From positions 62,001 through 126,000 of the forward strand of contig MAAR01000004.1 of assembly GCA_002162765.1 (NCBI GenBank): a stretch of DNA of 64,000 nt, written 5' to 3'. Position 1 is the stretch's first letter. Every line of letters starts with the position of its first letter. Under the pieces are notes generated by a model. That model had not been told where the DNA came from. It saw only the letters and a program-made list of their open reading frames with translations, and made no database searches. Below are positions 1 to 10,800 of this stretch, piece after piece. Both the position numbers and the translations under genes were made by a program. This DNA is from Flavobacteriales bacterium 34_180_T64 (GTDB taxonomy: Bacteria; Bacteroidota; Bacteroidia; Flavobacteriales; Flavobacteriaceae).

Positions 1-1
1 A

Positions 2-484
2 AAAACCGAATGGGCTGATGTTGAAAGTGCGTATCAACGTCGTGCAGATTTAATTCCAAATCTTGTAGCAACTGTAAAAGGCTATGCTGAGCATGAAAGA
101 GAAACTTTAGAAGGCGTGATAAATGCTAGATCTCAGGCTACCAAAACGACTATAGACGCTAGTAATTTAACAGCGGAAAATATGGCACAGTTTCAACAAG
201 CACAGCAAGGTTTGAGTGGTGCTTTGTCTAGATTATTAGTTACCGTTGAACGCTATCCTGATTTAAAAGCAGATCAAAGCTTCCTTGAATTACAATCTCA
301 ACTAGAAGGTACAGAAAATAGAATCAATGTGTCTAGAGACAGATTTAATGATGCTGTAAATATTTATGATAAGCATATAAAAAGATTCCCAGGAAATATG
401 TTCGCTGGTATGTTAGGATTTGATGAAATGCCTAGATATAAAAGTGCGGCTGGTAGTGAAAATGCACCTGACGTAGAATTCTAA
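2..484 (+). CDS. lemA: LemA family protein, 5'-truncated by window edge
   Basis: The reading frame is open from the first bases of the window, so the N-terminal membrane anchor lies outside it. The visible part begins KTEWADVESAYQRRADLIPN, which is the conserved LemA signature just after the N-terminal transmembrane helix, followed by a long helical region containing GYAEHERETLEGVINAR. LemA proteins are small inner-membrane proteins with a helical-bundle domain; their biochemical role is poorly defined. The stop is 10 nt before the first TPM gene, and LemA followed by two TPM-domain proteins is a common Bacteroidota gene order, so these three are probably one operon. A GTG at 116 could be mistaken for the start, but homology clearly extends upstream of it. 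Confidence 0.93.
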   Translation, partial: KTEWADVESAYQRRADLIPNLVATVKGYAEHERETLEGVINARSQATKTTIDASNLTAENMAQFQQAQQGLSGALSRLLVTVERYPDLKADQSFLELQSQLEGTENRINVSRDRFNDAVNIYDKHIKRFPGNMFAGMLGFDEMPRYKSAAGSENAPDVEF

Positions 485-494
485 AACTTAATCA

Positions 495-932
495 ATGTCA
501 AAATTAGAGGATTTCCTTTCGCAAAACGATGAAATGGAAATAGTTGAGGCAATTCGTATAGCCGAAGGCAAAACTTCTGGCGAAATACGTGTTCATATTG
601 AATCTTCAAATCAAGGGAACATAGAACAACATGTTCTTGAAGTTTTTCATTTGTTAAAAATGGACAATACAAAATTACTAAATGGCGTACTTATTTATGT
701 GGCGGTAAAGGACAAATCTTTTGCTATTTATGGCGATAAAGGTATAAATGATGTTGTTTCAAATGACTTTTGGGACGTCACAAAAGATGTCATGTTATCA
801 TATTTCAAAGATGGAAAGTTTAAACAAGGACTTATAGAAGGAATCTTAAAAACTGGAGAGCAACTTGAAACATATTTTCCTTGTTTACATGATGATATCG
901 ATGAATTATCAAATGAAATATCTAAAAGCTAA
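495..932 (+). CDS. TPM domain protein (soluble, short)
   Basis: The 145-residue product consists almost entirely of one TPM domain (TLP18.3/Psb32/MOLO-1 fold), with the typical SGEIRVHIE strand near residue 30 and a YGDKGIND segment near residue 78. It has no signal peptide or membrane segment, so it is predicted to be cytoplasmic or to associate with the membrane through LemA or the next gene product. The stop codon overlaps the start of the following TPM gene as TAATG, which indicates translational coupling. Function is unknown beyond the family; some TPM proteins have been described as phosphatases or in photosystem repair, which should not be carried over here. Confidence 0.85.
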   Translation: MSKLEDFLSQNDEMEIVEAIRIAEGKTSGEIRVHIESSNQGNIEQHVLEVFHLLKMDNTKLLNGVLIYVAVKDKSFAIYGDKGINDVVSNDFWDVTKDVMLSYFKDGKFKQGLIEGILKTGEQLETYFPCLHDDIDELSNEISKS

Positions 933-1726
933 TGTACAGATATAAACACCTTATAATGGCATTGTTTCTGTACATATGCTATACACAATCAGCCATTGCT
1001 CAATTTAATATTCCTGAAACTCCAAAAGTTCAAACGAGTGTTTACGACTATATCAATTTATTATCAAGTGCTGAAAAACTTAATTTAGAACAGAAATTAA
1101 TTCGGTATTCGGATTCAACATCGACCCAAATTGTTGTTGCTATTATCGGTTCTACAAAAGGTGAAAACATAAACTACTTAGGAGCTCAATGGGGTGAAAA
1201 ATGGGAAATTGGCCAAGAAAAAGAGGACAATGGTATTTTAATACTATTAGCTAAAGACGACAGAAGGATTGCTATTAATACAGGTATAGGAATAGAACAT
1301 TTACTTACTGATGCTTTGTCAAAACGCATTATTGAACGTGACATAATTCCTTATTTTAAAAGCAATGACTATCCTGGCGGCTTAAATCGTGGTATTGATG
1401 CTATTTTTGAGGTGCTATCTGGAGAATATCAAAGTTCAGGAAGATCTAACTCTGGAGGGTTTCCTATACTCATTTTGATTTTCTTAATTGTCATGTTTAT
1501 AATTATTGTTATTGCTATTTCCAAACGTAGTGGTGGCAAAGGCGGAAATAGAGGCAATAAATCTGGTAGCCCTAGTATTTTAGATGCCATCATATTGAGC
1601 AATATAGGACGAAGTAGCTCTGGTGGATTCGGTGGTAGTTCAGGTGGCGGCTTCTCAGGAGGTAGTTTTGGAGGTGGTTTCGGCGGAGGCAGCTTTGGTG
1701 GTGGTGGTGCCTCCGGTGGCTGGTAA
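932..1726 (+). CDS. TPM domain protein with signal peptide and Gly/Ser-rich tail (YgcG-like)
   Basis: The 264-residue protein has an N-terminal signal peptide (about residues 1-23, ending SAIAQ), a TPM domain (about 35-165, with VYDYINLLS, TQIVVAI and NTGIGIEHLLTD), one transmembrane helix (about 178-196), a short basic stretch, and a C-terminal tail of Gly, Ser and Phe repeats ending GGASGGW. This is the standard YgcG/TPM architecture: an extracytoplasmic TPM domain with a membrane anchor and a low-complexity cytoplasmic tail. The ATG overlaps the preceding stop (TAATG). It is the last gene of the lemA operon and converges on der with a 9-nt gap. Confidence 0.88.
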   Translation: MYRYKHLIMALFLYICYTQSAIAQFNIPETPKVQTSVYDYINLLSSAEKLNLEQKLIRYSDSTSTQIVVAIIGSTKGENINYLGAQWGEKWEIGQEKEDNGILILLAKDDRRIAINTGIGIEHLLTDALSKRIIERDIIPYFKSNDYPGGLNRGIDAIFEVLSGEYQSSGRSNSGGFPILILIFLIVMFIIIVIAISKRSGGKGGNRGNKSGSPSILDAIILSNIGRSSSGGFGGSSGGGFSGGSFGGGFGGGSFGGGGASGGW

Positions 1727-1735
1727 AATCAATAC

Positions 1736-3049
1736 TTATTTCTTACGCATATATATACTAATTGGCACTCCTTTAAAGTCGAAATGTTCTCGTAACTTAT
1801 TTTCTAAGAATCGTTTATAAGGGTCCTTCACATATTGTGGCAAATTGCAGAAAAAAGCAAATTGCGGCTGAGGTGTTGGCAATTGCATCACGTATTTAAT
1901 CTTAACAAATTTACCCTTTAAAGCTGGTGGTGAGTAATGCTCAATAATTGGAAGCATCACCTCATTAAGCTTGCTTGTTTTTATTTTTTTAGAGCGGTTT
2001 TGATAGACTTCTACCGCAGTTTCTATCGCTTTAAAAATACGTTGCTTATTCAAGACTGAAATAAAAATAATTGGCACATCTGTAAAAGGCTCAATTTCTT
2101 TTCTAATTTGTTGTTCGTATTCTTTTAATGAATTGGTTTCTTTTTCAACCAAATCCCATTTATTAACCAAAATGACAATTCCTTTTCTATTACGTTCGGC
2201 TAACCAGAAAATATTTTGAACCTGACCATCAAATCCTCTAGTCGCATCTAAAATCACAATACAAACATCTGAATGTTCGATAGCTCTAACACTACGCATT
2301 ACAGAATAAAATTCTAAATCTTCTTTTACTTTCGTTTTACGTCTTATTCCTGCAGTATCAACGAGGTTAAACTCAAACCCAAAGCGATTATATTTTGTAT
2401 CTATAGAATCTCTGGTAGTTCCAGCAATGTCAGTAACTATATATCGATCTTCACCTATAAGTGCGTTAATGAAAGATGATTTTCCAGCGTTTGGACGACC
2501 GACAACCGCAAATCGTGGAAGTGCATCTTCTTCTTCCTCTTCAACATGTTCAGGAAATGTTTCCACCAAAGCATCTAACAATTCTCCTGTACCACTACCA
2601 TTAATACTTGCAATGGTATAATAATCGCCTAGTCCCAAAGCATAAAATTCAACGGCATCTTCAGCGCGCTTACCATTATCTACTTTATTGATAGCAAGAA
2701 ATACAGGCTTATCAATTTTACGAAGCAATTTGGCAACATCTTCATCCATTCCAGTTACGCCAGATTCGACATCAACCATGAATATAATAGCATCGGCTTC
2801 ATCAATCGCCAATTCTACCTGCTTATCAATTTCAGATTCAAAAACATCATCACTCCCTTTAACATAACCTCCAGTGTCTATTAAAGAAAATTCTTTACCA
2901 TTCCAATCACTCTTTCCATAATGACGATCTCTAGTAACGCCACTTACGGCATCAACAATGGCTTCTCTTCGTTGAATTAAACGATTAAAAAACGTTGATT
3001 TGCCAACATTTGGACGTCCTACTATAGCTACTATATTACTCATACTCAT
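1736..3049 (-). CDS. der: Ribosome biogenesis GTPase Der (EngA)
   Basis: Der is a double GTPase that acts in maturation of the 50S ribosomal subunit. Both G domains are visible: the first has GRPNVGKS at about residues 11-18, DTGG and NKVD; the second has GRPNAGKS near 186, DTAG and NKWD. A C-terminal KH-like domain follows (about 350-437), ending YMRKK. The length of 437 aa is normal for the family. Two in-frame Met codons lie at residues 1 and 3 (3049 and 3043), and either could start translation. It lies on the minus strand downstream of era in transcription direction, with one opposite-strand gene between them. Confidence 0.97.
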   Translation of the reverse strand: MSMSNIVAIVGRPNVGKSTFFNRLIQRREAIVDAVSGVTRDRHYGKSDWNGKEFSLIDTGGYVKGSDDVFESEIDKQVELAIDEADAIIFMVDVESGVTGMDEDVAKLLRKIDKPVFLAINKVDNGKRAEDAVEFYALGLGDYYTIASINGSGTGELLDALVETFPEHVEEEEEDALPRFAVVGRPNAGKSSFINALIGEDRYIVTDIAGTTRDSIDTKYNRFGFEFNLVDTAGIRRKTKVKEDLEFYSVMRSVRAIEHSDVCIVILDATRGFDGQVQNIFWLAERNRKGIVILVNKWDLVEKETNSLKEYEQQIRKEIEPFTDVPIIFISVLNKQRIFKAIETAVEVYQNRSKKIKTSKLNEVMLPIIEHYSPPALKGKFVKIKYVMQLPTPQPQFAFFCNLPQYVKDPYKRFLENKLREHFDFKGVPISIYMRKK

Positions 3050-3212
3050 TAAATTATGTGTAACAGTCTAAGACTGTTATAATTATACCTCCTTAGGAAA
3101 TATTTTGCAAAAATAGGAAATATAAACCATGGGCAGCACTTTTTTACCAAAGATTAGTGTGGCTTTAATCTTAAAAGAAAAATATGTATTTTCATCGATC
3201 AAAATAAACAGC

Positions 3213-3725
3213 ATGTCAATAACCAATGAAATCGTTTTAAGGCCTCGTTTCAAATTTGATATTGAGCAAGATAATGAGACGCTTTTAAAATTATTTGAAG
3301 ATTCAAAAACCAATCAATCTGATTTTATAGTCTCGCGTGTAGATGATCATGTGTTTATTAAATTCCCAAAGGAAAAACAGCATTTTTGGTCGCCTCAATT
3401 GCATTTGGAGATTAACAAGAATGATACTAATGATCAGAGCAGCACGCTATTTGGTTTGTTCGGGCCCAATCCTACTGTGTGGACCATGTTTATGTTTTTC
3501 CATTTTATAGTCATTTGTCTTTTTTTAGGATTTGGCGTTTGGGCCTATACGAATTGGTCTTTGAATACAAGTTTTGCCATTCAATTATTTTTGACTGGCC
3601 TCATGGTTATCATCTGGGTTGTACTCTATTTTGCGGGGCGCATAGGCAAGAAATCTGGTATGAATGAAATGCATGAATTACATCATTTCATGAGAGACAC
3701 CTTGAGAGGAGAGATTTCAACATAG
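3213..3725 (+). CDS. Conserved membrane protein of unknown function (flavobacterial)
   Basis: The chosen start at 3213 gives MSITNEIVLRPRFKFDI and about 170 aa. An upstream in-frame ATG at 3129 would add 28 residues that look like non-coding translation. The protein has an N-terminal soluble part of about 85 residues with alternating polar and hydrophobic strands, then two membrane helices (around residues 90-115 and 121-140), then a short basic C-terminus. Small proteins of this shape near der/era are sometimes labelled GTP-binding protein in Bacteroidota, but there is no P-loop here, so that label would be wrong. Function unknown. It converges on era. Confidence 0.75.
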   Translation: MSITNEIVLRPRFKFDIEQDNETLLKLFEDSKTNQSDFIVSRVDDHVFIKFPKEKQHFWSPQLHLEINKNDTNDQSSTLFGLFGPNPTVWTMFMFFHFIVICLFLGFGVWAYTNWSLNTSFAIQLFLTGLMVIIWVVLYFAGRIGKKSGMNEMHELHHFMRDTLRGEIST

Positions 3726-3749
3726 TTGTTTTTATCTCAACTATTTTTG
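3722..3749. terminator. Short bidirectional terminator over two stop codons
   Basis: A 7-bp stem (ATAGTTG at 3722-3728, CAACTAT at 3738-3744) with a 9-nt T-rich loop is followed by a T run. It overlaps the stop codons of the small membrane protein (plus strand) and of era (minus strand). The stem is weak, so efficiency is uncertain. Confidence 0.45.
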
Positions 3750-4622
3750 ATTATACCCAAACCGTCTTAATTGATTGGCATTAGATCTCCAGTTTTTATT
3801 CACTTTAACGTATAATTCTAAATGGACTTGTTTACCAAAAAACTTTTCTAAATCTTTTCGGGCTTCAATACCAACACGTTTTAAAGCAGATCCTTTATGA
3901 CCAATGATAATTCCTTTTTGGGTTTCACGTTCCACCATGATTACGGAGCGCATTCTTATGATTTTTTCTTCTTCATAAAATTCTTCAGTATCAATTTCTA
4001 CCGCATAAGGAATTTCCTTTTTATAATGCATCAGGATTTTCTCTCTGATAGTTTCGTTACAAAAAAAACGCTCAGGCTTATCAGTTAGTTGATCTTTAGG
4101 ATAAAACGCCGGCGATTCAGGTAAGAGTTCAATAATCTTATCAAACACCTCTTTCACTTGAAACCCTTCTAGTGCTGAGATCGCTAAGATTTCTGCATTA
4201 GGCACTTTTTGAGCCCAAAGCTGAACTTGAGACTCCAACTGTTCTTGATCGGATTTATCAATCTTATTTAATAACAATAACACAGGAATCTTAGAATTGG
4301 TAATCTTCTTAAAAAAAGCTTCGTCCTTTAATTCTTGTTCACCAATTTCAACCATATAAATTAAAATATCGGCATCTTCAAAAGCAGATTTCACAAAATC
4401 CATCATAGATTCTTGCAATTCATATGCAGGTTTAATAATTCCAGGTGTATCTGAAAGGATGACTTGAAAATTTTCACCATTCACAATACCTAAAATTCGA
4501 TGACGCGTTGTTTGCGCCTTAGAAGTGATAATGGATAATTTTTCACCTATAAACGCATTCATAAGTGTTGATTTACCAACATTAGGATTTCCTATAATAT
4601 TTACAAAACCAGCTTTGTGCAT
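3741..4622 (-). CDS. era: GTPase Era
   Basis: Era is an essential GTPase that binds the 3' end of 16S rRNA and assists 30S assembly. The G1 motif GNPNVGKS is at about residues 11-18, with the switch region TTRHRILGI, G3 DTPG and G4 NKID, followed by a C-terminal KH domain (about 200-290) containing the signature IGHKGSALKRVG. The start is set at the ATG at 4622 (MHKAGFVNIIG, 293 aa), which fits the family length; an in-frame TTG at 4643 would add seven residues with no support. The product ends FGYNQK. Confidence 0.96.
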   Translation of the reverse strand: MHKAGFVNIIGNPNVGKSTLMNAFIGEKLSIITSKAQTTRHRILGIVNGENFQVILSDTPGIIKPAYELQESMMDFVKSAFEDADILIYMVEIGEQELKDEAFFKKITNSKIPVLLLLNKIDKSDQEQLESQVQLWAQKVPNAEILAISALEGFQVKEVFDKIIELLPESPAFYPKDQLTDKPERFFCNETIREKILMHYKKEIPYAVEIDTEEFYEEEKIIRMRSVIMVERETQKGIIIGHKGSALKRVGIEARKDLEKFFGKQVHLELYVKVNKNWRSNANQLRRFGYNQK

Positions 4623-4680
4623 TCCTATTAAATTTGACTGCAAAGGTAATACTTAATTTTCGATACTATTTTTAAACTCG

Positions 4681-4712
4681 TAAATAAAAAACCTCGAGTA
4701 AATCTCGAGGTT
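4681..4712 (-). terminator. Rho-independent terminator upstream of era
   Basis: A perfect 9-bp stem (AACCTCGAG at 4690-4698, CTCGAGGTT at 4704-4712) with a 5-nt loop is followed, on the minus strand, by TTTTATTTA. It is the second of two tandem minus-strand terminators after the giant gene and isolates era from it. Confidence 0.75.
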
Positions 4713-4760
4713 CTCATGAGTAAAAAATTAGTTAGCTATTAATCTTTTATCTGTTCTATT

Positions 4761-4797
4761 AAAAAAAACTTGTCATATAGTATGACAAGCTTTTTTG
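4761..4797. terminator. Terminator of the 3778-aa giant gene (bidirectional)
   Basis: A perfect 9-bp stem (CTTGTCATA at 4769-4777, TATGACAAG at 4781-4789) with a 3-nt loop is flanked by an A run on the left and a T run on the right, so it can act in both directions. It sits just after the stop codon of the giant minus-strand gene at 4802. Confidence 0.85.
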
Positions 4798-4801
4798 AGA
4801 A

Positions 4802-7800
4802 TTAATATTTAACCAGTCTTACGGACTTAACATTTTTATTCTGAGTTATTTTCACAATATAAACTCCACCTTCTAATTCTTTTCCAAACTTATAAGTCTT
4901 GTCAAAATCAAATTTACCTGAATGGACCAGTTTATTACTCATATCAAACACATCTATTTGAATTGTTTGAATTTCAGATGTATTCACCTTCACATTAAAT
5001 TCTGTATCTGAAGGGTTTGGCCATGCGTCGACTTCAAAGGCAATTCTGAAATTCGGATTTGCAATCGGATTTACTGGAGGTCCAGAAATAGAACACGGAT
5101 CACATAGAGGATCTGCATTCCAAATCACATTCTTATTTCCATGCACTTTATTCGCAATAAACAGTCCTGTCATATACGTTGGTTCTCCCATATTATTACC
5201 GTTTCCATTTTCTCCTTTGACAAGAATCTCATTTCCATTAGAATGAATACGTGCTCTTACATCCGATCCTTTTTCTATCTGTACATCTTCATTTACATAG
5301 AACACAACATTATTACCATTAGAATTAATAACACCATTCTGAGCTAACATAAATTTATCATTGATGAATACATTAGCACAACCAGAGAATTCAATTGTTG
5401 CATTAGAGAATGTTTTTAACTCATCGATATATACATTAGATTGGCTAAAGGTTACAGTCGCGCCACTCTTAACAGTCACGGTTCCATAAACAGATCCATT
5501 TAATGTAACAGTTTGATTATTATTAATCGTCTCGTTTGGACTTCCTGCATTGGAATACGTATTGGTAATAAATGCTGGAATTGTAGGATTGGCTGCCGCA
5601 TTTACCTGATTAAAAATAGTACTTCCTTGTTGAAGGTTAAAACTTACTGCTTGTCCAAATCCTACAATATGACTAGCCTGATGCAACTTGATATTTCCAG
5701 TGCTAGGATTCATAGCTCCTACACCTCCAGTTTGCACAGTATTTGCTCCATGTAAGAACACTTCATCTTCAGCTAGTATGGTATAGGCTGAAACTAATGA
5801 TCCTAGATCAAATCCGCTTATTACATGTTCTGCATTGGTTGTACAATTGGTCGCAGAAGTTACATTAACTCCATAAGTACCATCTTGAGAAACTTCTATA
5901 GTTTCTGTTGTATCTCCTGTTGGCACACCATCAAGGTACCATTCATAAGCTATTCCTAATGCGCTATTGGCTGTTAATAATATGAAATCGCCTTGGCATA
6001 ATTCAGGTAAATCACTTTGACTAAAAGTAACTACTGGAATATCTCCTTCTATAGTTATTACTGTACTGCATGCACTTACATTATTATTGACATCAGTAAC
6101 GGTTAAAACAACAGTATGATTTCCAATATCATTACATCCAAAGCTCGTCCTTGAAACCTCCATAGATGCTATTCCACAATTATCGAATGAACCATTATCA
6201 ATATCATTACCATCAATTGTTACAGAACCTGTTGCATCTAGTACAAACGTTAAATTCTGGCCACAAATAGCAGTTGGATTTGTATTGTCTTCTACTGTTA
6301 CAGTAGCTTCACAGGTAGATTGATTATTATTATTATCTGTAACTGTTAATGTGACTACGTTTGCTCCAACATCTGCACATGTAAAGCTTGAGTTATCTAA
6401 AGTCATGTTTGCAATTCCGCAAGCATCATTTGAACCATCATTAACATCTGTCACAGTAATACTTGCATTACCAGAAGCATCTAATGCAACCGTTACAGGC
6501 TTACATAATGCTGTTGGGTTTACATTATCTTCAACAGTTATTGAAGCAGTACACGTTGATTCATTCATATAAGTATCGGTTACCGTTAATGTTACAGTAA
6601 AGGTTTGTCCTACATCAGCACAAGAGAAATCTGTTCTATCAATTGACAGTGATTTGATATTACTACACTCATCATAAGAACCATTATCTACTTCAGCAGC
6701 CGTTAAAAGACCAACACCTAAATTATTTAATTGAACAACTACGGCATTTTGACATTGAGCAATTGGTGGTATATCATCATGAACTATCACATTAGCGATA
6801 CACGTATTTGTATTACCGCTTGGATCTGTTACTAAGATTTCGACATTATTTACATTGGTAGTAATATCGATCGTATGGCTACCTAAATTGGCAATATATG
6901 TATTAGGATGCTGAGTCCATCCGTCAGACCCTCCACTACCTAAGGTACCAGCATTAATATCTGGATTTCTGATCAATGTTGTTCCATTCAATGAAACGCC
7001 CGTACTATAAACTGGCAATCTATCTACTACTGTACCATTATGTTTTAGTTCAATAGCATCATTACCATCAAAATCTAAACCGAATGTATTATTAGAAATA
7101 CCTTGAAGGGTTGGATTAGACAAAGTATGTGCAAATACTGCTGGAATCCCATCAGCCACAGAACCCCCTAAATCAATCTCTGTTGAACCGCCACCATCAT
7201 AGAAAATCTCCAGAGTATATTCTGATAAGTCTATAGTGACACCAGTTCCATTATAAATCTCAATAGCATTATCAAAGCCTGCACCATCTAAATATTCAGA
7301 GATAATAAGATTACTTAAATCTCCACCAACATCTGCACAACTAAAATCCTCTTGAGATAAGGTCGCTGTATATACATCACAATTATCACCAATGAAACTA
7401 GTGATTTGATCTTCCGTAATAGTAAAATTAGCCGCATCACTTAAATACAAATTCAGTTCTGCACATGCAATGTCTGGCATTTCATCATCATTTACCGTTA
7501 CTAATTGATCACACTGCGATTCATTACCACATTCGTCAGTTACAATCCAAGTTACTGTTGTATCTCCAGTTTCAAATTCATAGGTTACAGGATCTATATT
7601 GGCTCCATTTATTTGAGCAACCACAGTTGTTCCTCCACAAATATCATCTATGGCCGGTGTTCCTAAGTCTACTGTAGTAAAGCAATTACCTGTTCCATCA
7701 TGAGATGTTACCTCTACAACATCTACTGGACAAACTATTGTTGGCGCCGTAGTATCAGAGATTACAAAGGTCTGTGATTTACTCGTCGTTAAACCACACT

Positions 7801-10800
7801 CATCTGTTCCTGTGAATAATACTATCATCGTATCTGTACATCCATTTGATGTCCATGTACCTTCTGTATAACTCATAGTTGATGCGCCACAAATATCATC
7901 TGTAGTAATTCCTGCATAATCTTCTCTCCATGCTTGGTACGCTGCATTGTCTCCAGGGTTTGACCCTGTACACTCAGCCGTATCATCTGCTCCATTATAT
8001 AAAGCAGGTGCTGTAGTATCAGAGATTATAAAGGTTTGATCTTTACTTGTTGTTAGACCACATTCATCGGTTCCTGTGAAGGTCACTATCATCGTATCTG
8101 TACATCCATTTGATGTCCATGTTCCTTCTGTATAGCTCATTGAAGATTCACCACAAAGATCATCTGTAGTAATCCCTGCAAAGCCATCTCTCCATGTTTG
8201 GTAAGCCGCATTGTCGCCAGGATTTGATCCGGTACATTCTGCTGCATCATCTGTACCATTATATAAAGCGGGTGCTGTGGTATCAACTATTGTAATGATT
8301 TGATCTGCTGATGTTGTGTTTCCACATGCATCTGTAGCGGTCCATGTTCTTATTATTGTTTTTGTGTTTCCACATGATGCTCCGCCTCCACTTGGTGGAT
8401 TATATGTTCCTATTGGCATTGGTGAATTAGTAGTAGCATTTGTTGTTCCTCCTTCGAGTTGATTAGTTCCACTATATGTCCAATTACCAGGTGCAAATTC
8501 ATCACCATCAGGTCCTGTATTATCGTTTCTATATGCCCAACCATCTAAATAATCCCATACAGAATTACTGCCATCGATGGCTACGTCACCATAGACATCT
8601 ATTACCGCATTATTTTGATATAATTCAAAAGCATCATCGCCATTAACACTAACAATAGCGTTAATGTATGTAGGAGGGAATCCGAAGAAAGCCTGAAATT
8701 GAGCTGAATCCGTAGTTACATAAATGAAATCACCGGCATCAGCAGAATCTGCTGGGAATGTGTATTCTTGACCATCAGAACCACCACCATTATTCGCCAC
8801 ACCAATTCCAAATATTGATAAATCGAGTATATCGGATACTACATAGAATTCAAAAACTTTTGGTGTACCACCAGTAAGAGGCCCATCTGCAACTCCCGAT
8901 ATAATCATTGGAGAAGCTCCACCTCCTGCAATCACATCATTTTCAGTTATTGTCACAGTTCCACAAGTATCTGTTGCGGTAGCTACTCCGTTAGAAGCAC
9001 TACTATCATCTTCAGAACATTCAACTGTAGCATCTGCTGGTAGTGTTAAAACTGGTGGGGTTGAATCAACAATTGTAAACGTAGCCTCTTTAGAAATAGA
9101 ATTACCACATTCATCTGTTAATGTAAAGGTTACGGTTTCAGTCCCTGTTGCTCCGCAAAGATTACTCAATCCAGTACTATCGTCTGATACTGTAACTGAA
9201 CCACAAGAATCTGTTCCAGAGAAACTTGATAACCAAGCTGCAAAAGCTCCATTAGGATCTGCACTACCATCACATTCAACAGTCAACATATCAGAAGGGG
9301 CATTCGTCCAAGTTGGATCTGTTAAATCTATAATGGTTATAATTTGATCTGCCGATGTCGAGTTACCACATGCATCTGTAGCCGTCCATGTTCTTGTAAT
9401 TATTTTAGTATATCCACAAGAATCTGGTCCAGTAGATTCCCCTGTTAATTCTATATTATCTATAGCGATATCTTCATCACCAGCATCTAAATTTGACATC
9501 AATATTCTAACATCAATTGTTGATCCTATTCCTCCAATATTTGAGCTAAATTGTGCAAAAGTATCTGTGATTTCTGCACCATCTCCTATTCCATCAAAAT
9601 TAGTATCAACAAGAGGTCTATTATTAGACGTGTCTCCTCCTGGTTCTTCTGCTTCTACAGCAAAAATTGTGTTATAGCCTCCACCATCAATTTGAACTTG
9701 TACTTGTAAACTAGATGTACTATCCCAATCTTGATTACTTCCGTCATCATCTTCAGCAACGAATAAGGATAAATTTAGATTCGTCTTTCCTGAAATGTCT
9801 ATTCCAGTCCAATCTAATAGAATATCATCATTACTACTGTTTGCATAATCCGAATCCTGTACACCATAAAACCCTTGACCTAATTGGCTAGAGTAAGAAA
9901 CGTTTCCAGGTAATCCAGAAGTATTATCAATACGACCATAGTAGTCATTATTTCCTATAGCATTTAAGTTGTCTGTTGGAGATGACACATACGTTATCGT
10001 ACCATCTTCAAAATCTTCAAATAATAATCTTGATGTACCTCCATCGCCTGATACCACATCGCTTTGTGTTATTACCACATCTCCACAAGTGTCAAATCCA
10101 GTGGCTACACCATTAGAAGCACTTGATTCATCGTCTGTACATTCAACAGTAATATTTGCTGGTACAATATCTAATGTTGGCGCTGTTGTATCAACTACTG
10201 TTATGATTTGATCAGCAGATGTTGTGTTTCCACATTCATCGGTTGCTGTCCATGTTCTAGTAATTGTATAGGTATCACCACACGAAGCTGCACTGCCAGT
10301 TGATGTTCCAGTAATTTCAATATCATCTATGGCTATATCCTCATCATTATTGTCTAGTTCTGTAAATGAAATTCGTAGGTCCATTAAAGAACCTGCACCT
10401 GAAATATTTGCCATAAATTGTGCAAAATCATCAGTTACTTCTGCTCCTTCTCCTAAATCTTCATCAAGATCTGTATCCTCTCTTGGAATACTATTAAAGC
10501 CAGCTCCTTCAGATTGAACCCCGAAAATTGTTACATAATCTGAACCATCAATACTAACTTCTATCTTCATTCCTGATCCAGAATCCCAATCTTCATTACT
10601 TCCATCATCATCTTCTGCTAAAAATATGGTTAACTCTAAGTCTGTTTTACCAGAAATATCTATTCCAGTCCAATTTAAGTTAAGGTCATTATCAACATCT
10701 TGCAATCCATAAAAACTTAATCCTTGTTGATTAGTGAAACTCGTAGGACCTGGAAGGCTTGAGAACAATATGCGTCCATTATAGTTTTCACTAGCCAAAC

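Noticed and set aside
3213-3725. GTP-binding protein label for the small membrane protein near era
   Set aside because: There is no P-loop or other G motif in the sequence.
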